A stretch of 64,000 nt of DNA from Paenibacillus dokdonensis (GTDB lineage: Bacteria; Bacillota; Bacilli; Paenibacillales; Paenibacillaceae): assembly GCF_004916975.1 (NCBI RefSeq), contig NZ_STGQ01000001.1, positions 1,450,993 through 1,514,992 of the forward strand. Direction: 5' to 3'. The notes under the pieces were generated by a model. It saw only the letters and a program-made list of their open reading frames with translations. It was not told the DNA's origin and did not search any database. Shown here piece by piece: positions 51,710-60,333 of this stretch. How positions within the stretch are numbered: position 1 is the first letter of the stretch; each line of letters opens with the position of its first letter. Both the position numbers and the translations under genes were made by a program.

Positions 51710-52576
51710 ATGGAACAATATAGATTAGAACAGGCAGATAAAAATTCATTTGCGGTTCATCAAGTTATATATTCCAACTCCGATATTGAGATGTGGTATG
51801 ACTGGAATACTCGCTTGAATGATACGAAGTTTACAGATCAATGTTTTTGGATCATGTGTGGTGATGACAGGATTGGAGGGGTGGTAAAGATGGAAGATAC
51901 GGTAATGTTTCCTTTTGTAATTCCTCCATTTTCTGATCGACAACAAATGTGGAGGGTTTTATTGAAATGTTGCAAAGACATAAGTAATATCAACGGAGTT
52001 CTGCAAGAAGATGTAGAGATACTGCTGTCATTTGGTTTTAAAGTAAATGTAATCCGACAGGTAATGTGCTGTCCTACGGGAACAAGTAAAAAGCCGGTTC
52101 TTCCAGCGGGATTCTCTCTTTATACGTTAGAGGATACTTTTGACATAACAAAGATTAAAGAAATTATGAAGGAAGGATACCGTGGGGGAATTGACTACGA
52201 GATCTTTGGTGTTCCCGATGATGAGGAGATAATGGAGGATATATCGTATCTTTTGCAAGTTTACAAGCATAGGAATCTTTCGATATATGTCGTAAATGAA
52301 CAGAGCCAAGAAATCGTTGGACTTTGTATATCGGGTATCAGTAAAAACATGCCATTAGGATTTGCAGAAATTGGAGAGTTATGCGTTGTTCCTCAATACA
52401 GGAATAAGGGAATTGCAGAATTTATGCTAAATTACATAAAAGACTCTGCAAGCGCTTATACGGAGGTTGTGAAATTATGCATTACTGTAGGTAACTATGC
52501 AGAAATACTTTATAGTAAAGCAGGATTTCAAGCAGGACCTAGATTTGCGAAAATGACTAAAAGATCAATGCAGTGA
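51710..52576 (+). CDS. GNAT-family N-acetyltransferase, two-domain
   Basis: 288 residues. The C-terminal ~130 residues are a GNAT domain (AEIGELCVVPQYRNKGIAEF contains the acetyl-CoA loop); the N-terminal half is a second, degenerate GNAT-like fold without a clear CoA motif. GGGAGGAAT before the ATG. First of a run of acetyltransferase genes. Substrate unknown. Confidence 0.85.
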   Translation: MEQYRLEQADKNSFAVHQVIYSNSDIEMWYDWNTRLNDTKFTDQCFWIMCGDDRIGGVVKMEDTVMFPFVIPPFSDRQQMWRVLLKCCKDISNINGVLQEDVEILLSFGFKVNVIRQVMCCPTGTSKKPVLPAGFSLYTLEDTFDITKIKEIMKEGYRGGIDYEIFGVPDDEEIMEDISYLLQVYKHRNLSIYVVNEQSQEIVGLCISGISKNMPLGFAEIGELCVVPQYRNKGIAEFMLNYIKDSASAYTEVVKLCITVGNYAEILYSKAGFQAGPRFAKMTKRSMQ

Positions 52577-52600
52577 TTTTATATTTTAAAGGGGATATCA

Positions 52601-53029
52601 ATGAATAAAGAATATATAACACTTAAAAGAATGCCTACTGTTGCAGAATATACAAACCTTTGTCATGCCGTTGGGTGGAAAGAGTTTATGAATTTTGAAG
52701 TTGCAGAAGAATCCTTAAACCAGTCATTATTTGGTGTTGTTATTCAATATAAAGATGAAATAGTGGGAATGGGAAGGGTTGTTGGAGACGGAAGGATTTA
52801 TTTTTATATTCAAGACGTAGCAGTCATGCCGGAGCATCAAAACAATGGCATCGGAAAAATGATCATGGAAGCCATCTCGGAATATTTAAACGAAAATGCA
52901 CCTGAAAAATCCTTTATAGGTCTATTTGCAGCCAAGGGAAAAGAGCCGTTCTATAATAAATATGGTTTTAATAAACATGATGGAATGACAGGAATGTTCG
53001 GAGTCGTCCATGAAAATAAAATAATGTGA
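52601..53029 (+). CDS. GNAT-family N-acetyltransferase
   Basis: 142 residues, single GNAT domain: IQDVAVMPEHQNNGIGKMIM is motif A with acetyl-CoA loop, and FYNKYGF the C-terminal motif. 24 bases after the preceding gene, AAAGGGGAT ribosome site; likely co-transcribed. Confidence 0.9.
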   Translation: MNKEYITLKRMPTVAEYTNLCHAVGWKEFMNFEVAEESLNQSLFGVVIQYKDEIVGMGRVVGDGRIYFYIQDVAVMPEHQNNGIGKMIMEAISEYLNENAPEKSFIGLFAAKGKEPFYNKYGFNKHDGMTGMFGVVHENKIM

Positions 53030-53101
53030 TTTTTGTGAGTGGATGAGATTTGGATAATCGCAGTCTATTTAAAAATAACGCTTAGTCATGGGGGAATAAC
53101 G

Positions 53102-53686
53102 ATGAAAGAAATAAACTATACCCATTATTTTTGGCAAGATGAAGTGCTCCGATTACGCTCGATTCAGGCTGAAGATTGGGAAGGGTATTATTATAATCGC
53201 TTTGATACGCCGGCACGTCGTTTATTGGAATGTGCAGTTGAATTACCGCCTACAATCACAGAGGCGAAGGAATTTGCTGAATCATACTCTGATTTTGATT
53301 CTGGGAACGGTCGGATCATGTTTACTATCGAAAGTTTGCAGGGTGAAAATATTGGAGGAATAAACTTAAATAGCATTGATGAGAGGAACGGAACTTTTAG
53401 TATCGGTATACAGGTTGATCAGGATTATAGAGGGAAAGGATATGGTACAAGGGCTGTTAGAATTCTTTTGAGATATGCTTTTTTCGAAAGACGGCTTCAT
53501 AAATTCAATGATTGTGTTCTTGAAGGAAATGTACCTTCTGCAACCATGATGAAGAAACTTGGATGTGTACAAGAAGGTATTCGACGTGAAGTCATTTATA
53601 CAGATGGGCAATATCACAATCTAATTCTATTTGGTTTAACTAAGAATGAGTTTATAGAGCATGAGAGATCAAGAGGAACTTTGTAA
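53102..53686 (+). CDS. GNAT-family N-acetyltransferase (RimJ/RimL-like)
   Basis: 194 residues, GNAT with IGIQVDQDYRGKGYGTRAVR and the RimL-type LEGNVPSATMMKKLGCVQEG. ATG 53102 chosen (GGGGGAATAACG before it); an in-frame start at 53039 lacks a site. Acts on a protein N-terminus, amino acid or small amine in related enzymes. Confidence 0.9.
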   Translation: MKEINYTHYFWQDEVLRLRSIQAEDWEGYYYNRFDTPARRLLECAVELPPTITEAKEFAESYSDFDSGNGRIMFTIESLQGENIGGINLNSIDERNGTFSIGIQVDQDYRGKGYGTRAVRILLRYAFFERRLHKFNDCVLEGNVPSATMMKKLGCVQEGIRREVIYTDGQYHNLILFGLTKNEFIEHERSRGTL

Positions 53687-53713
53687 ATAGTTCACTAGGA
53701 GGCCAACGGGATC

Positions 53714-53733
53714 GCCTAACAGATAATTAAAGC
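53714..53733 (+). repeat. Intergenic repeat motif, copy 2
   Basis: GCCTAACAGATAATTAAAGC, similar to the motif at 51653-51671, within the 99-base gap between two acetyltransferase genes. Confidence 0.3.
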
Positions 53734-53785
53734 GTCAGCAAGCGCCTTGGTCAGGAGAGATATAAATAACAAGGGAGTGAAACAT

Positions 53786-54337
53786 ATGCCACATATCATT
53801 GGCTCAAGAATCATTTTAAGAGAGTACAGGAAAGAAGACTTAGATTCAATGAGGTTGTGGGTGAATAACCCTGAAATAACGGACAATTTATCTGATGTAT
53901 TTTTATATCCTCATTCACAAAATGCAACAGAATTATATCTAAATTCTTTACTTGAGGGGAAAACAGAGCAGAAAGGATTTGTAATCGCTGATAAAGAAAC
54001 AGAAGAGTATATAGGACAAATCGATTTATTTTACATTGATTGGAAGAATAGAAGTACCGAAATGGGAATTGTTATTGGTAGTCCTAAATTACATAACAAA
54101 GGATATGGGTCTGAAGCTATCCAATTAATACAGAAATTCGTTTTTCTACAACTAAATTTAAATCGACTACAACTTGAGGTACATGATTACAATGAAAAGG
54201 CAAAAAAATGCTATTTAAAATGCGGATTTAAAGAAGAAGGACGTCTAAGACAAAAACATTTTTCGAATGGTCAATACACTGATGTCGTATATATGGGTAT
54301 CTTGAGAGAAGAGTTTGTGAACAAGAAAGAAATATAA
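53786..54337 (+). CDS. GNAT-family N-acetyltransferase (RimL-like)
   Basis: 183 residues, opens IIGSRIILREYRKEDLDSMR; CoA loop LHNKGYGSEAIQ; C-terminal LEVHDYNEKAKKCYLKCGFK. ATG 53786 after AAGGGAGTG. Fourth acetyltransferase in a row. Confidence 0.9.
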   Translation: MPHIIGSRIILREYRKEDLDSMRLWVNNPEITDNLSDVFLYPHSQNATELYLNSLLEGKTEQKGFVIADKETEEYIGQIDLFYIDWKNRSTEMGIVIGSPKLHNKGYGSEAIQLIQKFVFLQLNLNRLQLEVHDYNEKAKKCYLKCGFKEEGRLRQKHFSNGQYTDVVYMGILREEFVNKKEI

Positions 54338-54369
54338 TGTATTCCATTAGCTGAGGAAGAAAGGAACGA

Positions 54370-54804
54370 ATGATATGCAGGGTGTGCGAGATACAAGATC
54401 CACGCGAAATATGGAATGAGTTTAGTAACACACTAAACCAGTTAGGTTCACATAAAGATGAGTTATACGTTTACGGTCAAGATAAAAACTTTTTCGATCG
54501 TTTAGTCATTGCTTCTGGATTGTCTCCGGAAGAATGGGGAAAAGCCAACGTACACCAAAACAAATTATATAGTGAGGGACTAGTATTTGAATCATTATTG
54601 AATCAGCTGGATGAAATGGAGTGCCCTATGCTGCTGATCAAAGGTGAGACAGATTGGGTTTCCAGTAACAATCAGGTTCAGCGTTTTCTTGAGGGAAAGG
54701 GTCAAAAGAGTTATGTATTCATTGAGAAGAGTGGCCATTTTCCAAGATTTGAAAGAAATGATGTATATGTTAATGAAATAAGGAGATTTGTGAGTGATTT
54801 GTAA
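54370..54804 (+). CDS. C-terminal fragment of an alpha/beta hydrolase
   Basis: 144 residues matching only the back half of an alpha/beta hydrolase: the acid-strand CPMLLIKGETDWVS and the catalytic-His segment SGHFPRFE. The oxyanion hole and nucleophile Ser elbow (GxSxG) are missing and there are only 32 bases to the previous gene, so the front half has been lost. Start MICRVCEIQD after AAAGGAACG may be an accidental start. Probably non-functional remnant. Confidence 0.7.
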   Translation: MICRVCEIQDPREIWNEFSNTLNQLGSHKDELYVYGQDKNFFDRLVIASGLSPEEWGKANVHQNKLYSEGLVFESLLNQLDEMECPMLLIKGETDWVSSNNQVQRFLEGKGQKSYVFIEKSGHFPRFERNDVYVNEIRRFVSDL

Positions 54805-54851
54805 AAGACGTAAGGCATCAGAAAACATTATCCTATGGGAGAATCATTTAT

Positions 54852-55202
54852 ATGAAAATAAAAGAATCAGGATTGATATTGTTTTTAGAATATTATGAAG
54901 ATAACGTAAAATTCTATACTGAAAAGCTTGGCCTTAATATAAGAGAAAGAAAAGAAGGCCTTTCAAAGCTTGATTTTGGTGGCAGCTATTTGATGGTTGA
55001 GAATAACGGAATTTCAAATACCACAGAAAAAAATAGAGCTCAAAACCCAACCGTAATAAGAATAGAAGTGCAGGATTTTGATGAAACAATAATAGAGCTT
55101 GAAGGTCGTGGAATAGCCATCGAAGTTCAAAAATATATTTGGGGGACCATAGGGGTGATCATTGATCCAGAAGGAAATAGAATTGAAATAAAGGACTATT
55201 AA
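54852..55202 (+). CDS. VOC-family (glyoxalase/bleomycin-resistance-like) protein
   Basis: 116 residues: FLEYYEDNVKFYTEKLGLNI at the start and GVIIDPEGNRIEIKDY at the end, a single VOC domain with the terminal metal-ligand Glu. The N-terminal ligand His is absent (LILFLEYY), so metal catalysis is doubtful. Could be a binding/resistance protein or a diverged dioxygenase-type enzyme. Confidence 0.82.
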   Translation: MKIKESGLILFLEYYEDNVKFYTEKLGLNIRERKEGLSKLDFGGSYLMVENNGISNTTEKNRAQNPTVIRIEVQDFDETIIELEGRGIAIEVQKYIWGTIGVIIDPEGNRIEIKDY

Positions 55203-55225
55203 TTGCTAAAAGCAGAGGTGAAGGC

Positions 55226-55933
55226 ATGAACAAAATAGATCAGATTAGGGCGGAAGAAAAGAAATATCATGATTTCTGTTATGAGAACTATAAACTTTTT
55301 GAAACGGGATCATGGCTTCATAAACCTGTAAAAACGGTAATCGATCTTTTGATTCAATTCGGGAATTCCGATTGTTTAGATGTACTTGATTTGGGCTCAG
55401 GCATTGGGAGAAATAGCATTCCCATAGCTAAATCGATGCAGAATAAATCCGGGAGAGTTGTCTGTGTTGACCTGCTAGAGTCTGCTATTTTGAAGCTGCT
55501 TGATTATAGTAAAGAATTTGGAGTTCAACATTTAATAGAGGCTAAGCTATCTGATATTGAGAATTTCCCAATCCATTCAAATGAATATGACATGATCATA
55601 GCAGTTTCCTCTTTGGAGCATGTAAGTTCTGAAGAGGCATTAGAAAGAAAAATGAATGAAATGATTTTAGGGACTAAACGAGGTGGTGTGAATTGTATAA
55701 TTATTGGCTCAAGCATACGGGAAGTAACTATGGAGACGAATAAGGAATTGGTTCCGATGTTTGAAGTGAATATACCAACGGATAGAATGTTGAATTTACT
55801 GGATCGTCATTATGATGGGTGGGAAATTCAAAAGCGAATTGTTAAACAATTAGAGTACGAAATTGTACGAGATGGACAACCGGTTAAATTGACATCTGAC
55901 TGTATTACTTTTGTATCTAAAAAGATTCTGTGA
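55226..55933 (+). CDS. Class I SAM-dependent methyltransferase
   Basis: 235 residues; motif I VLDLGSGIGRNSIPIA, acidic motif II (VCVDLLE), and post-I strand IIAVSSLEHV. 23 bases after the VOC gene with GCAGAGGTGAAGG upstream. Substrate unknown. Confidence 0.9.
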   Translation: MNKIDQIRAEEKKYHDFCYENYKLFETGSWLHKPVKTVIDLLIQFGNSDCLDVLDLGSGIGRNSIPIAKSMQNKSGRVVCVDLLESAILKLLDYSKEFGVQHLIEAKLSDIENFPIHSNEYDMIIAVSSLEHVSSEEALERKMNEMILGTKRGGVNCIIIGSSIREVTMETNKELVPMFEVNIPTDRMLNLLDRHYDGWEIQKRIVKQLEYEIVRDGQPVKLTSDCITFVSKKIL

Positions 55934-55958
55934 GTGAATTAGAGAAGGGGAGAGGAAG

Positions 55959-56501
55959 TTGAAAAGCAGGCTGCTTTCTTTAATATTCATTTTTGCAGCG
56001 TTTTTAGTTGCTTGTTCCAACGAACAAACTTTTGATGACTTTTTTTATGCGAAAATGGAAAAACATAAAAAGGACTTTGATGAAGAAGTTCATTATTCGT
56101 ATACTCTTGTTCATAAGGAAGAAAATGTTGTTGAAGAAAACGATGCGATTGCTATTTTTAGAGAAAATAATCTTCAAGGAGATCAAATATTCATTGCATA
56201 TTTTGAGCGAGAGAATGGTATATGGAAGTGGAAGAATACTAGAGGGGCAGAGTGGAATTCCTTTGTGCAATGGTCTTCAATGCAAGATGTACCATACATA
56301 TTTTCGGGAACGATCAATGATAATTCCATTTCAAAGGTACTTGTAGGTAAGGAACCAGCAAAAATAGTCGAGGTTGATGGGGACAAAAGGTTTTGGTATG
56401 CCATCAGTGATGTTAAAGATACAGAAGTGAAAAGAGTGAAAAAAGATGGAACTCAAGAAGTAGTTGAAGAAATAGACGAAAATTTTAAAGGATATAAGTA
56501 A
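55959..56501 (+). CDS. Putative lipoprotein
   Basis: 180 residues. Signal peptide with lipobox LVAC (Cys 19), then an acidic/lysine-rich exported domain with no recognised motif. TTG start after GGGGAGAGGAAG. It follows the methyltransferase gene by 25 bases. Confidence 0.75.
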   Translation: MKSRLLSLIFIFAAFLVACSNEQTFDDFFYAKMEKHKKDFDEEVHYSYTLVHKEENVVEENDAIAIFRENNLQGDQIFIAYFERENGIWKWKNTRGAEWNSFVQWSSMQDVPYIFSGTINDNSISKVLVGKEPAKIVEVDGDKRFWYAISDVKDTEVKRVKKDGTQEVVEEIDENFKGYK

Positions 56502-56560
56502 AACGGTAATAGGTTAAATGTCATCATGCTGCTTGCTCAAAACTATGGAGGGGGGCGCAC

Positions 56561-57123
56561 ATGGAAACGTTCAAGATAGAAGCAGTTTTTATTGATCGTG
56601 ATGGAACAATTGGTGGAACAGATGAAGTGGTATTACCAGGAGATTTTGAATTATTCCCTAAAACAAAAGACAGCATTGAAAAACTAAAAAAATTAGGAAT
56701 AAAGCTTTTTGGATTTACCAACCAACCGGGAATCTCTCGTGGAGGGAAGCGACAAAAGAAGATTTTGAGAGTGAAATGAAAGAAATTGGGTTTGATGATG
56801 TCTACATATGTCCTCACCAACACACCGAAGGCTGTGAATGCCGGAAACCCAATCCCGGAATGTTACATCAAGCTGCAACTGAGAACGAGCTAAATCTATC
56901 CAATTGCATAGTAATAGGCGATAGATGGTCTGATATTTTAGCTGCAAATCGTGCTGGATGTAAGAAGATATTAGTATTAACAGGAGCAGGTAATGATGCT
57001 CTTCATAAATATAGACATAAGTGGTCCAATATTGAAGCAGACTTTATCGCAAATAATTTCGAAGATGCCATTCGATACATTATAAAATCAGTAGGAAATT
57101 CCGAAATGAACATGGAACACTGA
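56561..57123 (+). pseudogene. Frameshifted HAD-IIIA phosphatase (GmhB-like)
   Basis: The 5' part (56561-56779) encodes the HAD nucleophile motif FIDRDGTIGG and runs to FTNQPGISRGG. The frame then breaks at the GGG run near 56742-56744. The correct continuation (EATKEDFESEMKEIGFDDVY) is in the +1 frame and runs on to 57123 with CPHQHTEGCECRKPNPGML (zinc loop of GmhB-like HADs) and VIGDRWSDI (motif III). Restoring one G (GGGG) would join the two into one protein of ~187 residues. Either a real loss in a G-run or a sequencing error. Confidence 0.85.
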
Positions 57124-57135
57124 AATATATGAGGA

Positions 57136-57441
57136 GTGATTGAAATCGATAAGAGCATATCAAAAAGAAGTATTCTTTTGATCATTTATATTGTTGTAAT
57201 TTTCTTTGTGGGTATTATTTTTGTTCCTTGCTTTGAAGTATGGGGACCGGAGAAGAATGTATCTGGATATAGCTATGTGTTCATTTTTAATTCTGTGGTT
57301 GATCGTACCGATGTCAATGGATTTTTAGTGCTTTACCAAATTGATTACTTAAGAATTGCTTACACCATTGGTATTATTACTCTGATTTTCTACAGTGTAT
57401 GGAGATTATTTAGATTATGGGATAAAGAAGATTCCAGGTAA
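57136..57441 (+). CDS. Small membrane protein, unknown
   Basis: 101 residues with two TM helices (SILLIIYIVVIFFVGIIFVP and AYTIGIITLIFYSVWRLFRL) around a hydrophilic loop. The GTG at 57136 overlaps the GAGGAG site, so the true start is uncertain and may be a few codons downstream. No family recognised. Confidence 0.55.
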   Translation: MIEIDKSISKRSILLIIYIVVIFFVGIIFVPCFEVWGPEKNVSGYSYVFIFNSVVDRTDVNGFLVLYQIDYLRIAYTIGIITLIFYSVWRLFRLWDKEDSR

Positions 57442-57539
57442 CAAGATCCATGTTTGTTAAAAATGAAATAAATTCAGGTAGGAAGAAAAAGACCGTGCAG
57501 GCTTTAAAGGGAATCAATGACTAAAAGGGGACGAGGACC

Positions 57540-57929
57540 ATGGCGCAAGTGAAAGTATATGGTTTGAAGGAGTTTATGAAACCCAAACAAACCCTTCTTT
57601 CGGAAGTTATTCATTCATGTATTGTCGATGCATTTCAATATCCTGCGAAGAAGAAGTTCCAACGATTTTTCAACCTGGAAAGGGAAGACTTTATTTATCC
57701 AGAAGACCGATCAGACAGATATATGATTATCGAAATTAGCATTTTTGAAGGAAGATCCGTAAAGGCAAAAAAGATGTTGATCAAGTTATTGTTTGAGCGA
57801 ATATATCATGAAGCTCAAATTGATATGAACGATTTAGAAATAACAATTTTCGAAACGCCTAAACATCATTGGGGAATTAGAGGATTACCAGGGGATGAGC
57901 TCCAACTGAACTATAATGTAAATGTGTAA
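57540..57929 (+). CDS. Tautomerase-family protein (Tautomerase_2 type)
   Basis: 129 residues; a fused tautomerase-like fold (MAQVKVYGLKEFMKPKQTLL; FFNLEREDFIYPEDRSDRYM; FETPKHHWGIRGLPGDEL). The usual Pro2 catalytic residue is replaced by Ala2, so classical tautomerase chemistry is doubtful. AAAGGGGACGAGG before the ATG. Confidence 0.8.
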   Translation: MAQVKVYGLKEFMKPKQTLLSEVIHSCIVDAFQYPAKKKFQRFFNLEREDFIYPEDRSDRYMIIEISIFEGRSVKAKKMLIKLLFERIYHEAQIDMNDLEITIFETPKHHWGIRGLPGDELQLNYNVNV

Positions 57930-58001
57930 AGGGAGATATGGATGACGAGTGTGACCCAAAATGACGATCGAGCTATTATTAGGTATACGCCTATCTCCCT
58001 T
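57929..58001. repeat. Long-loop inverted repeat between convergent genes
   Basis: AAGGGAGATA (57929-57938) and TATCTCCCTT (57992-58001) are perfect inverted arms 53 bases apart. Position between converging genes suggests a terminator-like or messenger-end structure; the loop is too long for a classic terminator. Confidence 0.4.
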
Positions 58002-58044
58002 AGTTAAAGATCAACATAAGGAAGATGGACGTTTAAAAAACCGC

Positions 58045-59109
58045 TTATTTCTTATCCCAATTCCATACTTCAATACGCCCCAATCGGAATTCCCGGAACT
58101 CCGGTTGTTCTTTCAGCTTTTCTAGCTCCCGCACAGGACCTGTGACAGTCGCTCCGTAAACCTGAACTTCATTTCTCAGTAAAAAAGCAAGTCGCTCTTT
58201 ATCTTGGTGCACACCGTTATATTGGATGTTGGTGGTCACCCATTCAAGTTCAGACATCATATTCTTTACATGCTCAGACATTGTGCCCCTATCTGCCGTC
58301 GCAAAATATAGCTGCCACGATGAAAGCTCATTATTATCGTCATATCCAGACTTTGGTCTAAGGTTTAAATATGGAACGTAATAATCCGTGCCTCCAGCAA
58401 CCGAATGAGAAGTGTCGAAAGCTTTAAGTTCACCTGCATATACGGGCATTCCCGTCACTACAATATTATACTGCGCGAGCAGTTCCATAAGATGCTCTGG
58501 CGACATTAAGGTGTTTATAGAAAATGATAACTCTGCCACGTTTCCGTCTTCAATTTTACTTAATTGTTCAAGATCGCCTACCTGTCGTTGTGTGTCTTTT
58601 ACTGGTTTATCAAACATAATGGATGCCGGCAAAATGAATTCAGTATGACTGTTTTTATTCAAATAGGTACTCATATTCTCGATGGAATAGGTTAGCTCGC
58701 CAAACACGCTTTTTTTCGCTCGAATCTCTCCTGTAATGACCTGCCAATCCCCTACATTTCTATAAAGCTCAAGTGTTGCCTTTTGTGTCAGAAATGGGGA
58801 AACCTCGATTGTTGAATTTGCTGGCCTTTCCACTCTAACGCCATTTTCGTGCAGCTCTACGATCGTAATAATTGATCTAATAAAAGTTCCATTTCCTCCT
58901 GAAGTACTAAAATAGATGTGAATGACAGAAATATAGACCGTATACAATAAAAATAATAGGATTACTGCAGATGCTGCATTTCTCAGCTTATTCATTCGTG
59001 TTCTCCACATCATTCGATTAAACTTCTTCTTACTCCATTTCGGAGGTTCAGTAATTAAATCCCCGTACCTGTGCACATCGATTTCCTGCTTTTCAATTTC
59101 ATCCTGCAT
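58045..59109 (-). CDS. Anti-sigma-factor-like protein (Sigma_reg_N/Sigma_reg_C)
   Basis: 354 residues: cytoplasmic N-terminus with KWSKKKFNRMMWRTRMNKLR, one TM helix (AASAVILLFLLYTVYISVIH), and a large extracytoplasmic part (C-terminal segment ELEKLKEQPEFREFRLGRIE). This matches regulators of ECF sigma factors in Bacilli. Normally the sigma gene is directly upstream; here the upstream neighbour is a divergent phosphotransferase, so this copy is an orphan. ATG 59109 is used; an ATG 33 bases upstream is possible. Confidence 0.75.
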   Translation of the reverse strand: MQDEIEKQEIDVHRYGDLITEPPKWSKKKFNRMMWRTRMNKLRNAASAVILLFLLYTVYISVIHIYFSTSGGNGTFIRSIITIVELHENGVRVERPANSTIEVSPFLTQKATLELYRNVGDWQVITGEIRAKKSVFGELTYSIENMSTYLNKNSHTEFILPASIMFDKPVKDTQRQVGDLEQLSKIEDGNVAELSFSINTLMSPEHLMELLAQYNIVVTGMPVYAGELKAFDTSHSVAGGTDYYVPYLNLRPKSGYDDNNELSSWQLYFATADRGTMSEHVKNMMSELEWVTTNIQYNGVHQDKERLAFLLRNEVQVYGATVTGPVRELEKLKEQPEFREFRLGRIEVWNWDKK

Positions 59110-59291
59110 CGTAGAAGCGCTCCCTCCCCTTGAGTCATACAACAGAAAATTTCCATGATCATGAGATACGATTTTTTCTCATTATTATACTATAATTACA
59201 TTCTAAGGGATGTATTGGTATAAAATAGAGTCGGGGGAGACTGCTGATTGAATAAGAATATCATTAAAGCACAAAGAAAGAGGACACCGTA

Positions 59292-60299
59292 TTGGAGTAT
59301 TTAATTAAAGAGCTGATGACGTATTATTTTAATGAATCAATAGAAAAAATAGAATCGGTTCCATTTGGACTCACTAATTATTCTCAAGTACTTACAATAA
59401 ATAATAAAAAATATGTTGCAAGAATATATGATAAGCAATCCAAAAATCTTGAGAAACTAAAGTTTGAAATCGAATTAACAACGTTTTTGGAGCAGGGTAA
59501 TTTATCATTTAAGGTTCCAGGATTTTTAACAGCCAGTACCGGGGAGAAATACGTCAAGCTGTCGAATGGGCAATTAGGGTCCATGATGTACTTTATCGAG
59601 GGAGAAGTCCCGGACTTAACACAGATAACAGATGCACGTGAATATGGAAGAGCCGTAGGAGAACTCTCGGTTATATTCAAGGATTTCAAAACGAATTCGA
59701 ATGTGAATAAGCTGCAATTTCATGATATATATAACCTTCATCCATTATGTAATGAAAGAACTGTATATGATTTTTTTAATCAACCGCCTTTTGAAATAGA
59801 TCGAAACCAACGGTCTGTTTTAACAAATGCTTTTCAAACGGTGATAAAGAATGAATCCCTTATAGACACCTTACCTAAGCAAATCATTCATCATGATCTG
59901 TTAATTTTTAATTTACTAATTGATCGTAAGCGAAGAACGATGAATGGTGTTTTAGATTTTGACTTTGCTTCGTATGATGTTCGTGCGTTGGAGTTAGCCA
60001 TTTGTATTAATCATCTTTTTCAAATTAACGATAGTTCACTCCCAAAGCTGCAACTATTTTTAGATGAGTATGCTCAATATATGACATTGACAGAAGAAGA
60101 AATTGAATGCATGCCCTTTTTAATGAAGATGTACTATGTAACACTAATAACTATTTATATTGGGCAATATTATGCAGGGCAAGAGGTAGGAAATCATTTT
60201 CGATTCATACTGAATCAATTAGTTAGTAGAACAGAATGGTTAAAGCAGAATGAACATGGACTGCTGGAAACATTAAAGTTGAGTTTTAAAGCAAAATGA
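59292..60299 (+). CDS. Phosphotransferase, APH/choline-kinase-like fold
   Basis: 335 residues: N-lobe Lys (KYVARIY), catalytic loop IIHHDLLIFNLLI (Brenner HxDxxxxN) and metal Asp (VLDFDFAS). TTG start after AAAGAGGAC. Related to aminoglycoside and homoserine kinases; drug resistance cannot be claimed from sequence. Confidence 0.85.
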   Translation: MEYLIKELMTYYFNESIEKIESVPFGLTNYSQVLTINNKKYVARIYDKQSKNLEKLKFEIELTTFLEQGNLSFKVPGFLTASTGEKYVKLSNGQLGSMMYFIEGEVPDLTQITDAREYGRAVGELSVIFKDFKTNSNVNKLQFHDIYNLHPLCNERTVYDFFNQPPFEIDRNQRSVLTNAFQTVIKNESLIDTLPKQIIHHDLLIFNLLIDRKRRTMNGVLDFDFASYDVRALELAICINHLFQINDSSLPKLQLFLDEYAQYMTLTEEEIECMPFLMKMYYVTLITIYIGQYYAGQEVGNHFRFILNQLVSRTEWLKQNEHGLLETLKLSFKAK

Positions 60300-60333
60300 A
60301 ATATTAAGATTATGGAGAGAGGCTGAAGGTATT

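Noticed and set aside
53700..53750. Integron-type attC site (GCCTAAC resembles RYYYAAC)
   Set aside because: No inverse core site at a suitable distance, no integron integrase, and only one seven-base match.
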